Source of the DNA: Colwellia hornerae
Lineage (GTDB): Bacteria; Pseudomonadota; Gammaproteobacteria; Enterobacterales; Alteromonadaceae
Assembly (NCBI RefSeq): GCF_007954355.1
Contig: NZ_VOLR01000013.1
Location: 62,001-126,000 of the forward strand
Length of the DNA stretch: 64,000 nt
Reading direction: 5' to 3'
The position numbers were made by a program, and so were the translations under genes. The stretch's first letter is position 1. Each line of letters starts with the position of its first letter. Of the stretch, positions 34,308 through 44,068 are shown piece after piece. The notes under the pieces are model-generated. The model worked only from the letters and a program-made list of their open reading frames with translations, did no database searches and was not told where the DNA came from.

Positions 34308-36677
34308 ATGTCGAATAAGATAACAAAAAAATCATTAATATTGACCACTGCTAGCATATTGTCGGTATCAATATCGACAGCACTTTACGCTGCACAACCG
34401 CTTGGCATGCAAAACGCAGATAATGTATTATCTGAAGTGGCGAGTTCACCTTTACCCAAACGCTTTATTATCAAATACAAGCAAACAGCTAGTAACCAAG
34501 CAACCAGTAATCAAGCCGCGAGTAATCAAGCAGTCAGTGATCAAGCCGTCAGTTTCATCGGTAGCCAAAACGCTTTCGTTCGTCTTGCCGCTGTTAAGCA
34601 AAAATTAAAAAAATTGGGTGTTAAAGTTAAAGCCGAATTCCCAGATATCAATATGATCAGTGCTGAGCTTTCTTCATCAGAGGCGATGAATTTAGCGATG
34701 GATGACAATGTTGAATATGTAGAAGAAGATCTACCACGTCGCTTTATGGCACAAACGGTTCCTTATGGTATTGGCATGGTTCAAGCCGATCAAGTCGATG
34801 ATATGATTGCTTCAGCGAACGCTGGTGGTAAAAAAATATGTATCATTGATTCAGGTTTAGACCTTCCACATGAAGATATGGGAGCACAAGGTGGCACAAT
34901 AACGGGAACAAACAATAGTGGTACTGGCAACTGGTTCGATCAAGGTGGTCCACATGGTACTCACGTAGCTGGAACGATTGCCGCGCTTAATAATGGTATT
35001 GGCGTTCGTGGTGTTATTGGTACTGATCCTAACCTGCACATCATAAAAGTATTTAATGCAGCTGGCTGGGGATATTCCTCAACACTCGTCAGTGCTATTA
35101 ACGATTGTGTCAGTAACGGTGCAGATGTTATTAACATGAGTTTAGGTGGTACGGGTTCAAGTACCAGCGAACAAAATGGTATTCAAGCGGCCTACGATGC
35201 AGGCGTTTTACTTATAGCTGCTGCCGGTAATGATGGTGTTGCTAGTGCAACGACCGATGTCGAAAGCTTTCCGGCTTCTTACGATGCAGTGATGTCAGTT
35301 GCAGCAGTTGACAGTAATAAAGCCTTAGCTGATTTTTCACAAAAAAATAGTCAGGTAGAAATATCTGGCCCTGGTGTTGATGTTTATTCTACTTACCCTG
35401 AAGGTTTAGGTTCAGTGGTTGAAGTATCTGTCGCTAATGTGGCTTATACCGCTAATGCGATGGAAAACCAAGGTCAAGCAACGGGTGCTCTCTATGACTT
35501 TGCTACGGGCGAATCCATAGATACAGGCGCCGCGGGTAGTGTTTGTTTAATTCAACGTGGCAATATTTCGTTTTACGATAAAGTTAAAGCTTGTCAAGAC
35601 AGCGGAGGCGTAGGCGCAATTCTTTATAACAATGCACCGGGAAGCTTTGGCGGCACGTTAGGTGACGCAAACGCAACTTCTATCCCAAGTGTTACTGTAT
35701 CTGATACAGATGGCGCCGCGATGAAAAATAATACTGGCTTAAGCGCCAGTATAAATATTGGCGCGGGTAATTACGGTAAAATGAGCGGTACTTCAATGGC
35801 ATCTCCTCATGTTGCTGGTGTTGCTGCCTTGGTGTGGAGTCATCACCCGAGCTGTACTAACGTTGAAATTCGTAACGTATTAAATAGCAGTGCACAAGAT
35901 CTAGGTGCGGCAGGTCGCGATGTTAAATTTGGTTACGGTTTAGCTCAAACTAAAGATGCGATTGATTACATTACCACTAATGGTTGTGATGGCTCTGGTG
36001 GTGACACTGGCGGCGGTGGCGGTACAACACCTGATACTGTCCTTGAAAATGGTCAGGTTAAAACTGAGCTAACAGCTGCAACGGGTAATGATTTAGTCTT
36101 TACTATGGAAGTACCTGCTGGCGCAACAGAGATTAATTTTACTATGACAGGTGGTAGCGGTGATGCCGATTTATATGTGAAGTTTGGCGCTGAGCCAACC
36201 GACAGTGTTTACGATTGTCGTCCTTATAAATCAGGTAATGTTGAATCATGTGCAAGTACGCAAGAAGGCGGCACTTACTACGTGAGAGTTAAAGCCTATA
36301 GTGATTTTTCCGGTGTTAGTTTAACAGGTAGTTATACTGAACCTTCTACGGGTGGTGGCATAACGGTTAATCCGATTGATACCACAGTGGATAACGTTAG
36401 TGTTGCCAGAAGATCATGGAAGCGTTATACCCTTGACTTAGCCGATGGTTATGCGGATTTAACGGTAACACTTTCTGGCGGTTCTGGTGATGCAGATTTA
36501 TATGTAACCCAGGGTAAACAGTCAACAACGTCTGCTTATGATTGTCGTCCTTATAAAAATGGCAACAATGAAACGTGTAACTTTACCGACCCAGCTACAG
36601 GCGTATGGTATGTTGACATCTATGGCTACTCAGCAGCTTCAGGCGTAACCTTAAATCTACAAGCTACGCCCAAATAA
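34308..36677 (+). CDS. secreted subtilisin-like serine protease (S8) with inhibitor, PA and two PPC domains
   Basis: A 789-residue exported protease. The signal peptide covers about 1-29 (ILTTASILSVSISTALYA). An I9-type propeptide has a pentapeptide microrepeat (ASNQA, TSNQA, ASNQA, VSDQA) at about 61-82. The S8 triad is Asp181 (IIDSGLDLP), His216 (GPHGTHVAG) and Ser496 (GTSMASPHVAG). A PA domain is inserted at about 370-480, before the Ser. A Gly-rich linker leads to two C-terminal PPC domains at about 590-680 and 695-787, each with GGSGDADLYV. It should degrade extracellular protein, as expected of a marine heterotroph. A strong terminator follows. Confidence 0.95.
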   Translation: MSNKITKKSLILTTASILSVSISTALYAAQPLGMQNADNVLSEVASSPLPKRFIIKYKQTASNQATSNQAASNQAVSDQAVSFIGSQNAFVRLAAVKQKLKKLGVKVKAEFPDINMISAELSSSEAMNLAMDDNVEYVEEDLPRRFMAQTVPYGIGMVQADQVDDMIASANAGGKKICIIDSGLDLPHEDMGAQGGTITGTNNSGTGNWFDQGGPHGTHVAGTIAALNNGIGVRGVIGTDPNLHIIKVFNAAGWGYSSTLVSAINDCVSNGADVINMSLGGTGSSTSEQNGIQAAYDAGVLLIAAAGNDGVASATTDVESFPASYDAVMSVAAVDSNKALADFSQKNSQVEISGPGVDVYSTYPEGLGSVVEVSVANVAYTANAMENQGQATGALYDFATGESIDTGAAGSVCLIQRGNISFYDKVKACQDSGGVGAILYNNAPGSFGGTLGDANATSIPSVTVSDTDGAAMKNNTGLSASINIGAGNYGKMSGTSMASPHVAGVAALVWSHHPSCTNVEIRNVLNSSAQDLGAAGRDVKFGYGLAQTKDAIDYITTNGCDGSGGDTGGGGGTTPDTVLENGQVKTELTAATGNDLVFTMEVPAGATEINFTMTGGSGDADLYVKFGAEPTDSVYDCRPYKSGNVESCASTQEGGTYYVRVKAYSDFSGVSLTGSYTEPSTGGGITVNPIDTTVDNVSVARRSWKRYTLDLADGYADLTVTLSGGSGDADLYVTQGKQSTTSAYDCRPYKNGNNETCNFTDPATGVWYVDIYGYSAASGVTLNLQATPK

Positions 36678-36718
36678 CCTAAAGAAAGGGGCAACCCGTT
36701 CACTTTATGTTGATAAAT

Positions 36719-36745
36719 AAAACCCTGCTTCGGCAGGGTTTTTGT
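36719..36745 (+). terminator. intrinsic terminator of the protease gene
   Basis: AAACCCTGC, TTCG, GCAGGGTTT followed by TT and G: a nine-pair stem with a stable TTCG loop and a T-run, 42 bases after the protease stop. Confidence 0.92.
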
Positions 36746-36876
36746 TATTGGCTACTGAATACATAGAACAATATAGCGACTTGACGTAAAATACGATGCA
36801 ATTGCATCTTGATGTTGAGCAGCTATAGCGATAAATTATTGCTTAACAAGTACGATGAGATAAATTCTAAGAGGTC

Positions 36877-37434
36877 ATGATGAAATCTGTAGTAGAACAA
36901 CTATCCACTTATAAAAGTGTCCATTTAAATAGAAAAAATATTAATAGCCACTTTATCGGTGTGCCAATGATTATTTGGTCTATTGCCTTATTGCTGGCCA
37001 GTGTGTCCTTTGAAATAGATGCGTTATTTATTAATAATTACTTGGGCGTTGAACAAGTCAACTTTACTTTAGCGGCTATATTGTCGGTTACTGTACTGTT
37101 TTATTACTTATTGTTATCAGTGCCGCTGGCACTATTCGCGTTTATTTTGTTCGGGCCGTTAATGTGGAGTGTTCATGAAGTTGTTAACATGGAACACCAT
37201 ATTATAATCGCCATCAGTGTTTTCGTTATTGGTTGGATTATCCAATTTATTGGTCACTATTATGAAAAAGCCAAACCCGCTTTTCTCGATGATATTAATC
37301 AATTATTCATTGGGCCATTATTTGTTATCGCTGAAATTTACTTTTTACTCGGTCTTGGTAAAATTTTGGATAAATCCATTACCGAAAAAGCCGTTGCAAA
37401 GCGCCGTGTTTTTGAACAACAAAAAGCGCAATAA
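36877..37434 (+). CDS. Mpo1-like (DUF962) membrane protein
   Basis: A 185-residue protein with about four hydrophobic helices and the two His-containing motifs of the DUF962/Mpo1 family: YKSVHLNRKNINSHFIGVP near 12-30 and IQFIGHYYEKAKPAF near 120-135. The yeast member is an iron-dependent dioxygenase acting on 2-hydroxy fatty acids; bacterial roles are largely unknown. The start may be the second ATG at 36880, since AGAGG is only two bases from the first. It lies alone between the protease and gyrA. Confidence 0.85.
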   Translation: MMKSVVEQLSTYKSVHLNRKNINSHFIGVPMIIWSIALLLASVSFEIDALFINNYLGVEQVNFTLAAILSVTVLFYYLLLSVPLALFAFILFGPLMWSVHEVVNMEHHIIIAISVFVIGWIIQFIGHYYEKAKPAFLDDINQLFIGPLFVIAEIYFLLGLGKILDKSITEKAVAKRRVFEQQKAQ

Positions 37435-37444
37435 TATCTGTGCA

Positions 37445-37509
37445 GTTAAAATGGTGAACAATAAATAACCACTTGGCTATTTATGACCTTTCTACACTAC
37501 CATTTTAAC
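37445..37509. repeat. 11-bp inverted repeat with an inner dyad upstream of gyrA
   Basis: GTTAAAATGGT at 37445-37455 pairs with ACCATTTTAAC at 37499-37509. Inside, ATAAATA and TATTTAT pair around a 10-base loop. The element stands between the Mpo1-like gene and gyrA and could be a long terminator-like hairpin or a small inserted element. Confidence 0.6.
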
Positions 37510-37635
37510 TACTTCTTAGATGATAAAGCGGTATGGCATCTCATTAAAACTATGCTAGTATGCTGTGTTAATTAATAATTATAATTTCGAAAAAACTTTC
37601 AAAATTCTTGCTAAGTTAAGGGATACCATCGACTT

Positions 37636-40380
37636 ATGACCGATTTGTCAAACAATGTTGTACCCGTCAATATTGAAGATGAGCTAAAAAATTCTTATCT
37701 AGATTACGCCATGAGCGTAATTGTAGGTCGTGCATTACCAGATGTACGAGACGGCTTAAAACCTGTTCATCGTCGCGTATTATTCGCGATGAATGTACTC
37801 GGTAACGACTTCAATAAACCTTACAAAAAATCAGCACGTGTTGTTGGTGATGTAATAGGTAAATACCACCCACATGGTGACACTGCTGTCTACGATACAA
37901 TAGTACGTATGGCGCAACCATTTTCATTGCGCTACATGCTAGTAGATGGCCAAGGTAACTTTGGTTCAGTGGACGGTGATTCTGCAGCAGCAATGCGTTA
38001 TACCGAAATCAGAATGTCAAAAATAGCACATTCTATTTTGGCCGATCTTGATAAAGAAACGGTAGATTTTGTACCTAACTATGACGGTACTGAACATATA
38101 CCCGTTGTTATGCCAACGCGTATTCCTAATTTATTAGTGAATGGTACATCAGGTATCGCGGTGGGTATGGCAACCAATATACCACCTCACAATTTAACAG
38201 AAGTGATAAACGGTTGTTTAGCACTGATTGAAAATAGTGATTTGACCTTCGAAGAAATTTTGGAACATATACCGGGTCCTGATTTTCCGACAGCCGGCAT
38301 TATCAGTGGCCGTGCCGGTATTGAAGAAGCTTACCGTACGGGTCGTGGCAAAATTAAAATTCGCGCCCGTGCTGATATCGAAGTGCATGAAACAACCGGT
38401 AAAGAAACCATTGTTGTTCATGAACTGCCTTATCAAGTGAACAAAGCGCGTCTTATTGAAAAAATGGCCGAGCTGGTAAAAGAAAAACGCCTTGAAGGTA
38501 TCTCCGCACTACGCGATGAGTCTGATAAAGACGGTATGCGTATGGTTATTGAAATCAAACGCGGTGAAGTGGGTGAAGTTGTTTTAAATAACTTGTACAA
38601 ACTTACCCAAATGCAGGTTTCTTTTGGTTTGAATATGGTGGCGCTAACAAACGGTCAACCTAAGTTATTCAATATCAAAGAAATGCTTGAAGAGTTTATT
38701 CTTCATCGCCGTGAAGTCGTCACTCGTCGTACTATCTTTGAATTACGTAAAGCGCGTGAACGCGCGCATTTACTTGAAGGTTTATCGATTGCTTTAGCGA
38801 ATATTGACCCGATTATCGAGTTAATTAAAAACTCACCAACGCCAAGCGAAGCAAAAGATAAATTGCTGGCCCGTGGTTGGGACTTGGGTAATGTTGCTGA
38901 AATGCTCAGTGCTGCTGGTGATGATGCGGCACGTCCTGAATGGGTTGAAGAAGGCTTCGGCATCCAAGACGGTCAATACTTTTTAACCATGCAACAAGCA
39001 CAAGCGATATTAGATCTTCGTTTGCACAAATTGACTGGCTTAGAACACGAAAAAATCTTATCTGAATACAAAGCATTACTCGATATTATTGCTGAGTTAT
39101 TACATATTTTAGGTTCGCCTGAACGTTTAATGGAAATTATTCGTGAAGAATTAGAAACTATCCGTGATGATTTTGGTGATGAACGTCGTACTGAAATTAC
39201 CAATGCTTCGCATGATTTATCGATGGAAGACTTGATCACAGAAGAAGATGTTGTGGTTACGTTATCGCATGAAGGTTATGTTAAATATCAAGTGTTAAGC
39301 GACTATCAAGCACAGCGTCGTGGCGGTAAAGGTAAAGCAGCAACTAAGATGAAAGAAGAAGATTTCATCGAACGGTTATTAATTGCTAATACCCACGATA
39401 CTATTTTGTGTTTTTCAGATCGCGGAAAACTCTACTGGTTGAAAGTATTCCAGTTACCATTAGCGAGTCGTACTGCGCGTGGTCGACCTATTGTTAATAT
39501 TTTACCACTTGATACCGGTGAACGTATTACCGCAATCTTACCGGTTCGTGAATACGCAGAAGACAAGTTTATTATCATGGCTACGGCTTCAGGTACTGTC
39601 AAGAAAACAGCACTTACCGCTTATAAAAACCAACGTGCTAACGGTATTATTGCCCTTAACTTACGCGATGATGACACCTTAATTGGTGTTGCTATTACTG
39701 ACGGTTACAATGATATTATGTTGTTCTCGGATGCGGGTAAAGTTGTTCGTTTTAACGAAAAACTTCGTGACAGTGAAACCGGTGCAATCAAGTTAGACGC
39801 TGAAACAGGTGAAGAACGTTGGGCATTAAAACCTATCGGCCGAACGGGTACTGGTGTTCGTGGTATTAAGTTAGAAGGTGATCAAAAAGTTGTATCACTG
39901 ATTGTGCCAGTTAATGACGGGCCAATATTAACGATAACCGAAAATGGCTTTGGTAAACGTACTGCGTTAACTGAATACCCAGCGAAGAGTCGTGCAACTA
40001 AAGGCGTTGTTTCTATCAAAGTCAGTGACCGAAATGGCCCAGTAGTTGGCGCTGTACAGGTTGAAGATTTAGATGAAATAATGATTATCACTGACAACGG
40101 TACTCTAGTTCGTACCCGTGTTAATGAAGTCAGTGTTATTGGCCGTAATACTCAAGGTGTTCGTATTATTAGAACCGTTGAAGGTGAACATGTTGTAGCA
40201 TTGCAACGCATTGATGAAATAGCTGAAGAGGATATTCCTGAAGGTGAAGAGGGCGCTGCTGAACAGTTAACCGATGCATCAGCAGAAATAGAAGGAACAA
40301 CAGCTGATAGTACTTCAACCGAGGTACCGCCAGAAGATGACAGTGATGAAGAACAACTCATTGACAGTGATAACGAATAG
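37636..40380 (+). CDS. gyrA: DNA gyrase subunit A
   Basis: A 914-residue GyrA. The winged-helix domain has the DNA-cleaving Tyr122 ([10 protein letters not shown]). The quinolone region at 83-87 is Thr-Ala-Val-Tyr-Asp, so the position equal to E. coli Ser83 is Thr, as in wild-type Pseudomonas aeruginosa, while Asp87 is kept. The GyrA box QRRGGKG lies in the C-terminal beta-pinwheel. An unusually long acidic tail of about 50 residues ends the protein, about 40 residues more than in E. coli. It introduces negative supercoils with GyrB. Confidence 0.98.
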   Translation: MTDLSNNVVPVNIEDELKNSYLDYAMSVIVGRALPDVRDGLKPVHRRVLFAMNVLGNDFNKPYKKSARVVGDVIGKYHPHGDTAVYDTIVRMAQPFSLRYMLVDGQGNFGSVDGDSAAAMRYTEIRMSKIAHSILADLDKETVDFVPNYDGTEHIPVVMPTRIPNLLVNGTSGIAVGMATNIPPHNLTEVINGCLALIENSDLTFEEILEHIPGPDFPTAGIISGRAGIEEAYRTGRGKIKIRARADIEVHETTGKETIVVHELPYQVNKARLIEKMAELVKEKRLEGISALRDESDKDGMRMVIEIKRGEVGEVVLNNLYKLTQMQVSFGLNMVALTNGQPKLFNIKEMLEEFILHRREVVTRRTIFELRKARERAHLLEGLSIALANIDPIIELIKNSPTPSEAKDKLLARGWDLGNVAEMLSAAGDDAARPEWVEEGFGIQDGQYFLTMQQAQAILDLRLHKLTGLEHEKILSEYKALLDIIAELLHILGSPERLMEIIREELETIRDDFGDERRTEITNASHDLSMEDLITEEDVVVTLSHEGYVKYQVLSDYQAQRRGGKGKAATKMKEEDFIERLLIANTHDTILCFSDRGKLYWLKVFQLPLASRTARGRPIVNILPLDTGERITAILPVREYAEDKFIIMATASGTVKKTALTAYKNQRANGIIALNLRDDDTLIGVAITDGYNDIMLFSDAGKVVRFNEKLRDSETGAIKLDAETGEERWALKPIGRTGTGVRGIKLEGDQKVVSLIVPVNDGPILTITENGFGKRTALTEYPAKSRATKGVVSIKVSDRNGPVVGAVQVEDLDEIMIITDNGTLVRTRVNEVSVIGRNTQGVRIIRTVEGEHVVALQRIDEIAEEDIPEGEEGAAEQLTDASAEIEGTTADSTSTEVPPEDDSDEEQLIDSDNE

Positions 40381-40403
40381 TTACCGCTAGTAAACTAAGT
40401 TTA

Positions 40404-40429
40404 AAGGGCGGCTAATCACCGCCCTTTTT
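40404..40429 (+). terminator. intrinsic terminator of gyrA
   Basis: AAAGGGCGG, CTAATCA, CCGCCCTTT followed by TT: a GC-rich stem and T-run 23 bases after the gyrA stop. Confidence 0.9.
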
Positions 40430-40496
40430 ATGTTCAGGAAGAACGGTATGTCACGTTCACATGGCTGTGAAAGAGTGACGATGTTCAGGAAGAACG
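40430..40496. repeat. 16-bp direct repeats around a hairpin
   Basis: ATGTTCAGGAAGAACG occurs at 40430-40445 and again at 40481-40496. Between them lies a two-part stem: GTCAC (40450) with GTGAC (40475), and TTCACA (40456) with TGTGAA (40466), loop TGGC. It sits directly behind the gyrA terminator and before serC. The layout suggests a small repeated intergenic element. Confidence 0.7.
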
Positions 40497-40656
40497 TTAT
40501 TAAGCAAACACATAAGTCTATTTCCATTTGATGAGCGTTCTTATTTTACTAAAGAGAATGCTGACCAAATTGATGTTACCAATAAAAATAATTAAAACAG
40601 TTTGACCAAGTGCATCGACAAACGTATTTAAAACTTTATAGAAGGTGTTGTGTTAT

Positions 40657-41748
40657 ATGTCTCAAGTATTTAACTTTTGTGCCGGTCCTGCGATGTTACC
40701 TGTCGAGGTAATGAAAAAAGCACAAGCTGAATTTGTTAACTGGCAAGATACGGGTAGTTCAGTGATGGAATTAAGCCATCGCAGTAAAGAATTTTTGGTA
40801 GTAGCGGCAAAAGCCGAAGCTGATTTACGCGATTTAATGGCAATACCAGAAAATTACAGTGTTTTGTTTTGCCATGGCGGCGGCCGTGGTCAATTTTCTG
40901 CTGTACCACTTAACTTTTTACCTGCGGGTAAATCAGCTGATTATATTATTTCTGGCTCTTGGTCGAAATTAGCAGCAATAGAAGCTGAACACTATGGTCA
41001 AGTTAACGCTATTGATGTTACAGATAAAGTTAACGGTCAAATACAGGTATTACCTAGTGAAGAATGGCGCTTGAACCCAAATGCTGCTTTTGTTCATTAT
41101 TGTCCTAATGAAACAGTCGATGGTATTGAAATTTTTGATATCCCAGAAACTCATGGGGTACCGCTGGTTGCTGATATGTCATCGACTATTTTGTCTCGCG
41201 AAATAGATGTGGCAAAATTTGGACTTATTTATGCGGGAGCACAAAAGAATATTGGCCCATCGGGCCTAACCATCGTTATTGTTCGCAATGATTTATTAGG
41301 TAATGCTCAATTAACAACTCCAGCAATTATGAATTATCAGGTTTTAGCTAAGAGTGATTCAATGTATAATACGCCACCAACTTATGCGTGGTACTTAGCC
41401 GGCTTAGTGTTTGAATGGTTAAAAGAGCGCGGCGGTGTTAAAGAAATCTCAAAGATAAACAAACAAAAAGCTGAACTTTTATATGGTTATATTGATGAAA
41501 GCGCGTTTTATAAAAATCATATAGAAGCAAAGTATCGTAGTCTAATGAATGTGCCCTTTTGGTTAACCGATGATAGCTTCAATGATGAGTTTTTAAAACA
41601 AGCTGAGGCACAAGGTCTAATGGCTTTGCAGGGTCATCGCATGGTCGGTGGTATGCGTGCTAGCATTTATAATGCGATGCCGTTAGCGGGTATAACGGCA
41701 TTAGTTGCTTTTATGAAAGAATTTTCCGCTAAAAACAGCAAGTCATAA
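40657..41748 (+). CDS. serC: phosphoserine aminotransferase
   Basis: The ATG at 40657 gives the canonical start [15 protein letters not shown] with AGAAGG upstream; a GTG at 40645 is in frame but unlikely. The 363-residue PLP enzyme makes phosphoserine from 3-phosphohydroxypyruvate and also serves vitamin B6 synthesis. Visible are [15 protein letters not shown], the PLP-binding Lys in [11 protein letters not shown], and [14 protein letters not shown] near the end. It precedes aroA, the conserved serC-aroA pairing. Confidence 0.97.
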   Translation: MSQVFNFCAGPAMLPVEVMKKAQAEFVNWQDTGSSVMELSHRSKEFLVVAAKAEADLRDLMAIPENYSVLFCHGGGRGQFSAVPLNFLPAGKSADYIISGSWSKLAAIEAEHYGQVNAIDVTDKVNGQIQVLPSEEWRLNPNAAFVHYCPNETVDGIEIFDIPETHGVPLVADMSSTILSREIDVAKFGLIYAGAQKNIGPSGLTIVIVRNDLLGNAQLTTPAIMNYQVLAKSDSMYNTPPTYAWYLAGLVFEWLKERGGVKEISKINKQKAELLYGYIDESAFYKNHIEAKYRSLMNVPFWLTDDSFNDEFLKQAEAQGLMALQGHRMVGGMRASIYNAMPLAGITALVAFMKEFSAKNSKS

Positions 41749-41875
41749 CAGGTAAAGCAATCACTTTATGTTTGTTTCATCGCTTGTTTATAGTGCGACA
41801 ATCAACATGAATAATTATATTTAGTAATAGTGATTGGAAATTACCATAAAACAATATTAATTTAATGGAAAAAAA

Positions 41876-43219
41876 ATGTCTCAAGTAAATAAAACATTAA
41901 CTATCACCACAGGCCTTGCCGGAAAAGTATCCGGAGATATCATTGTACCGGGTGACAAGTCATGTTCGCATCGCTCTATTATGTTTGGCTCTTTAGCCGA
42001 GGGCACCACGCATGTTTCTGGTTTTTTACCGGGAGATGATTGTTTAGCGACAATGAATGCGTTTAAAGCGATGGGCATAAAAATAGAAGGTCCTGACGAG
42101 CAACAAAATGTTGTTATACATGGTAAAGGTTTGCGTGGTTTAACTGCGCCTCAAGAAGCTTTAAATATTGGTAATTCAGGGACAACTATCCGATTAATGT
42201 CGGGATTACTCGCCGGACAAAATTTTGCTTGGCAAATGGCTGGTGACAGTTCTTTAAATAAACGTCCTATGGCACGTGTTGTCGAGCCATTAAAATTAAT
42301 GGGGGCAAATATCTCCGCGGCCGAAAACGGTACACCACCAGTTATTTCACAAGGTATTGATGAAGGTCAAACCTTAACCGCGATTCATTACGACTTACCA
42401 ATGGCCAGTGCACAAGTGAAGTCTTGTGTGTTACTTGCCGGCATTTATGCCGACGGCGTTACCTCGGTAACCGAACCCGGTATTACACGCGATCACACTG
42501 AACGCATGTTGACCGCTTTTGGTTATCCGGTGAAGGTTGAAGATACCTCAAAGGGTAAAAAGGTTTCTATTGAAGGCGGCCATCAATTAACGGCTTGCGA
42601 TATTCAAGTACCGGGCGATATTTCATCAGCAACATTTTTTATGGTTGCGGGTTTGATTGCTAAAGAAGGTCAGCTGACTATTCGTAATGTCGGTATGAAC
42701 CCGACGCGTATTGGCGCTATTAATATTTTACAGCAGATGAATGGCGATTTAAGCATCATCAACGAACGCATGGCGGGTGGAGAGCCCGTTGCCGATGTTG
42801 TGGTTAAGTCATCACCATTGAAAGGTATTGATATTAACGAACGCGATGTACCGCTTGCCATTGATGAGTTTCCAGCGATATTTATTGCTGCGGCTTGTGC
42901 TAAAGGAACAACACGTTTACGTGGCGCAGAAGAATTAAGAGTGAAAGAAAGCGATCGTATTCAAGCAATGGCTGATGGCTTAAAAGAATTAGATATTAAT
43001 TGTACCGTTTTTGACGACGGTATAGATATTGTTGGTGGGCAATTAACATCAGGGACTATTCATAGTCATGATGACCACCGTATTGCCATGTCTTTTGCGA
43101 TTAGTTCATTAAGAGCTACTGGCGAAATTCAAATTTTAGAGTGTGACAACGTAGCGACTTCGTTCCCTAATTTTGTCACCTTAGCAAACCAAGTGGGACT
43201 AACACTCAATCAAAGCTAA
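41876..43219 (+). CDS. aroA: 5-enolpyruvylshikimate-3-phosphate synthase
   Basis: A 447-residue EPSP synthase of the shikimate pathway. Motifs: PGDKSCSHRSIMFGSLAEG near the start, LNIGNSGTTIRLM, GITRDHTERML, and RVKESDRIQAM with SHDDHRIAMSF near the end. The sequence LNIGNSGTT, with alternating Gly and Ser residues in the PEP-binding loop, should be judged against both enzyme classes by alignment. It lies 127 bases behind serC and 46 before cmk. Confidence 0.97.
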   Translation: MSQVNKTLTITTGLAGKVSGDIIVPGDKSCSHRSIMFGSLAEGTTHVSGFLPGDDCLATMNAFKAMGIKIEGPDEQQNVVIHGKGLRGLTAPQEALNIGNSGTTIRLMSGLLAGQNFAWQMAGDSSLNKRPMARVVEPLKLMGANISAAENGTPPVISQGIDEGQTLTAIHYDLPMASAQVKSCVLLAGIYADGVTSVTEPGITRDHTERMLTAFGYPVKVEDTSKGKKVSIEGGHQLTACDIQVPGDISSATFFMVAGLIAKEGQLTIRNVGMNPTRIGAINILQQMNGDLSIINERMAGGEPVADVVVKSSPLKGIDINERDVPLAIDEFPAIFIAAACAKGTTRLRGAEELRVKESDRIQAMADGLKELDINCTVFDDGIDIVGGQLTSGTIHSHDDHRIAMSFAISSLRATGEIQILECDNVATSFPNFVTLANQVGLTLNQS

Positions 43220-43265
43220 ATTAGGTTTCTGACTTAATTTAACTGGCTTTAGTGTAGATAAAAAT

Positions 43266-43946
43266 ATGATTGAACAAATACCGGTAATAACTATAGATGG
43301 ACCTAGTGGAGCAGGTAAGGGCACAGCCGCACGTTTAGTTGCAGAGCAACTTGGCTGGCACTTACTTGACAGCGGAGCTATTTATCGTGTGCTTGCAGTG
43401 GCAACACTGCATCATCATTTAACTATCGAAGATGAAGAATCCTTGATCCCCATTGCTGCTCATTTAGACGTGCAATTTGAAATAACCAGTCAAGGTGAAG
43501 GAAAAGTTATTTTAGAAGGCGAAGATGTTAGTAATAGCATACGCACCGAAGAAGTTGGTGCTATTGCTTCTAAAATAGCCGCTTTCCCTCGAGTGCGTGA
43601 AGCGCTTTTACGTCGCCAACGTGCTTTTAAAGTCGCTCCAGGGCTTGTCGCTGATGGCAGAGACATGGGCACAATCGTTTTTAGCAACGCGCCGGTTAAA
43701 GTATTTTTAACCGCTTCTGCAGAAGAACGTGCACAACGTCGATTTAATCAGTTGAAAGAGAAAGGTTTTGATGTTAAAATCGGGCGCCTTTTGGATGACA
43801 TACGTCAGCGAGATGAGCGAGATCAGACCCGTACGGTCGCTCCACTTATCCCAGCAGAAGGTGCGTTAATTGTTGATTCTACTGACCTTTCTATTGATGA
43901 AGTGGTTGCTAAAATTTTAACGTTTGCCAATGGCAAATTAGCGTAA
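43266..43946 (+). CDS. cmk: cytidylate kinase
   Basis: A 226-residue CMP/dCMP kinase. The P-loop is [17 protein letters not shown] near residue 9; [12 protein letters not shown] and [14 protein letters not shown] are the substrate-binding motifs; the lid is in [15 protein letters not shown]. It recycles CMP for nucleotide synthesis and stands before rpsA, as in most gammaproteobacteria. Confidence 0.97.
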   Translation: MIEQIPVITIDGPSGAGKGTAARLVAEQLGWHLLDSGAIYRVLAVATLHHHLTIEDEESLIPIAAHLDVQFEITSQGEGKVILEGEDVSNSIRTEEVGAIASKIAAFPRVREALLRRQRAFKVAPGLVADGRDMGTIVFSNAPVKVFLTASAEERAQRRFNQLKEKGFDVKIGRLLDDIRQRDERDQTRTVAPLIPAEGALIVDSTDLSIDEVVAKILTFANGKLA

Positions 43947-43948
43947 AC

Positions 43949-43964
43949 GAAGCTATATAGCTTC
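43949..43964. other. 16-bp palindrome between cmk and rpsA
   Basis: GAAGCTATATAGCTTC is a perfect palindrome just after the cmk stop, followed by AAAAA. The hairpin (five pairs, six-base loop) has no T-run on the coding strand. It could mark part of the rpsA leader, a region that S1 itself regulates in E. coli. Confidence 0.4.
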
Positions 43965-44068
43965 AAAAATCAACCTATAGCCTACTGTATGGATGCACTG
44001 GGCACTATTTAATAACCCCATGAAACATTGATGTTGACTGGATTAATAACTGAGTTTATATGCAAGTT

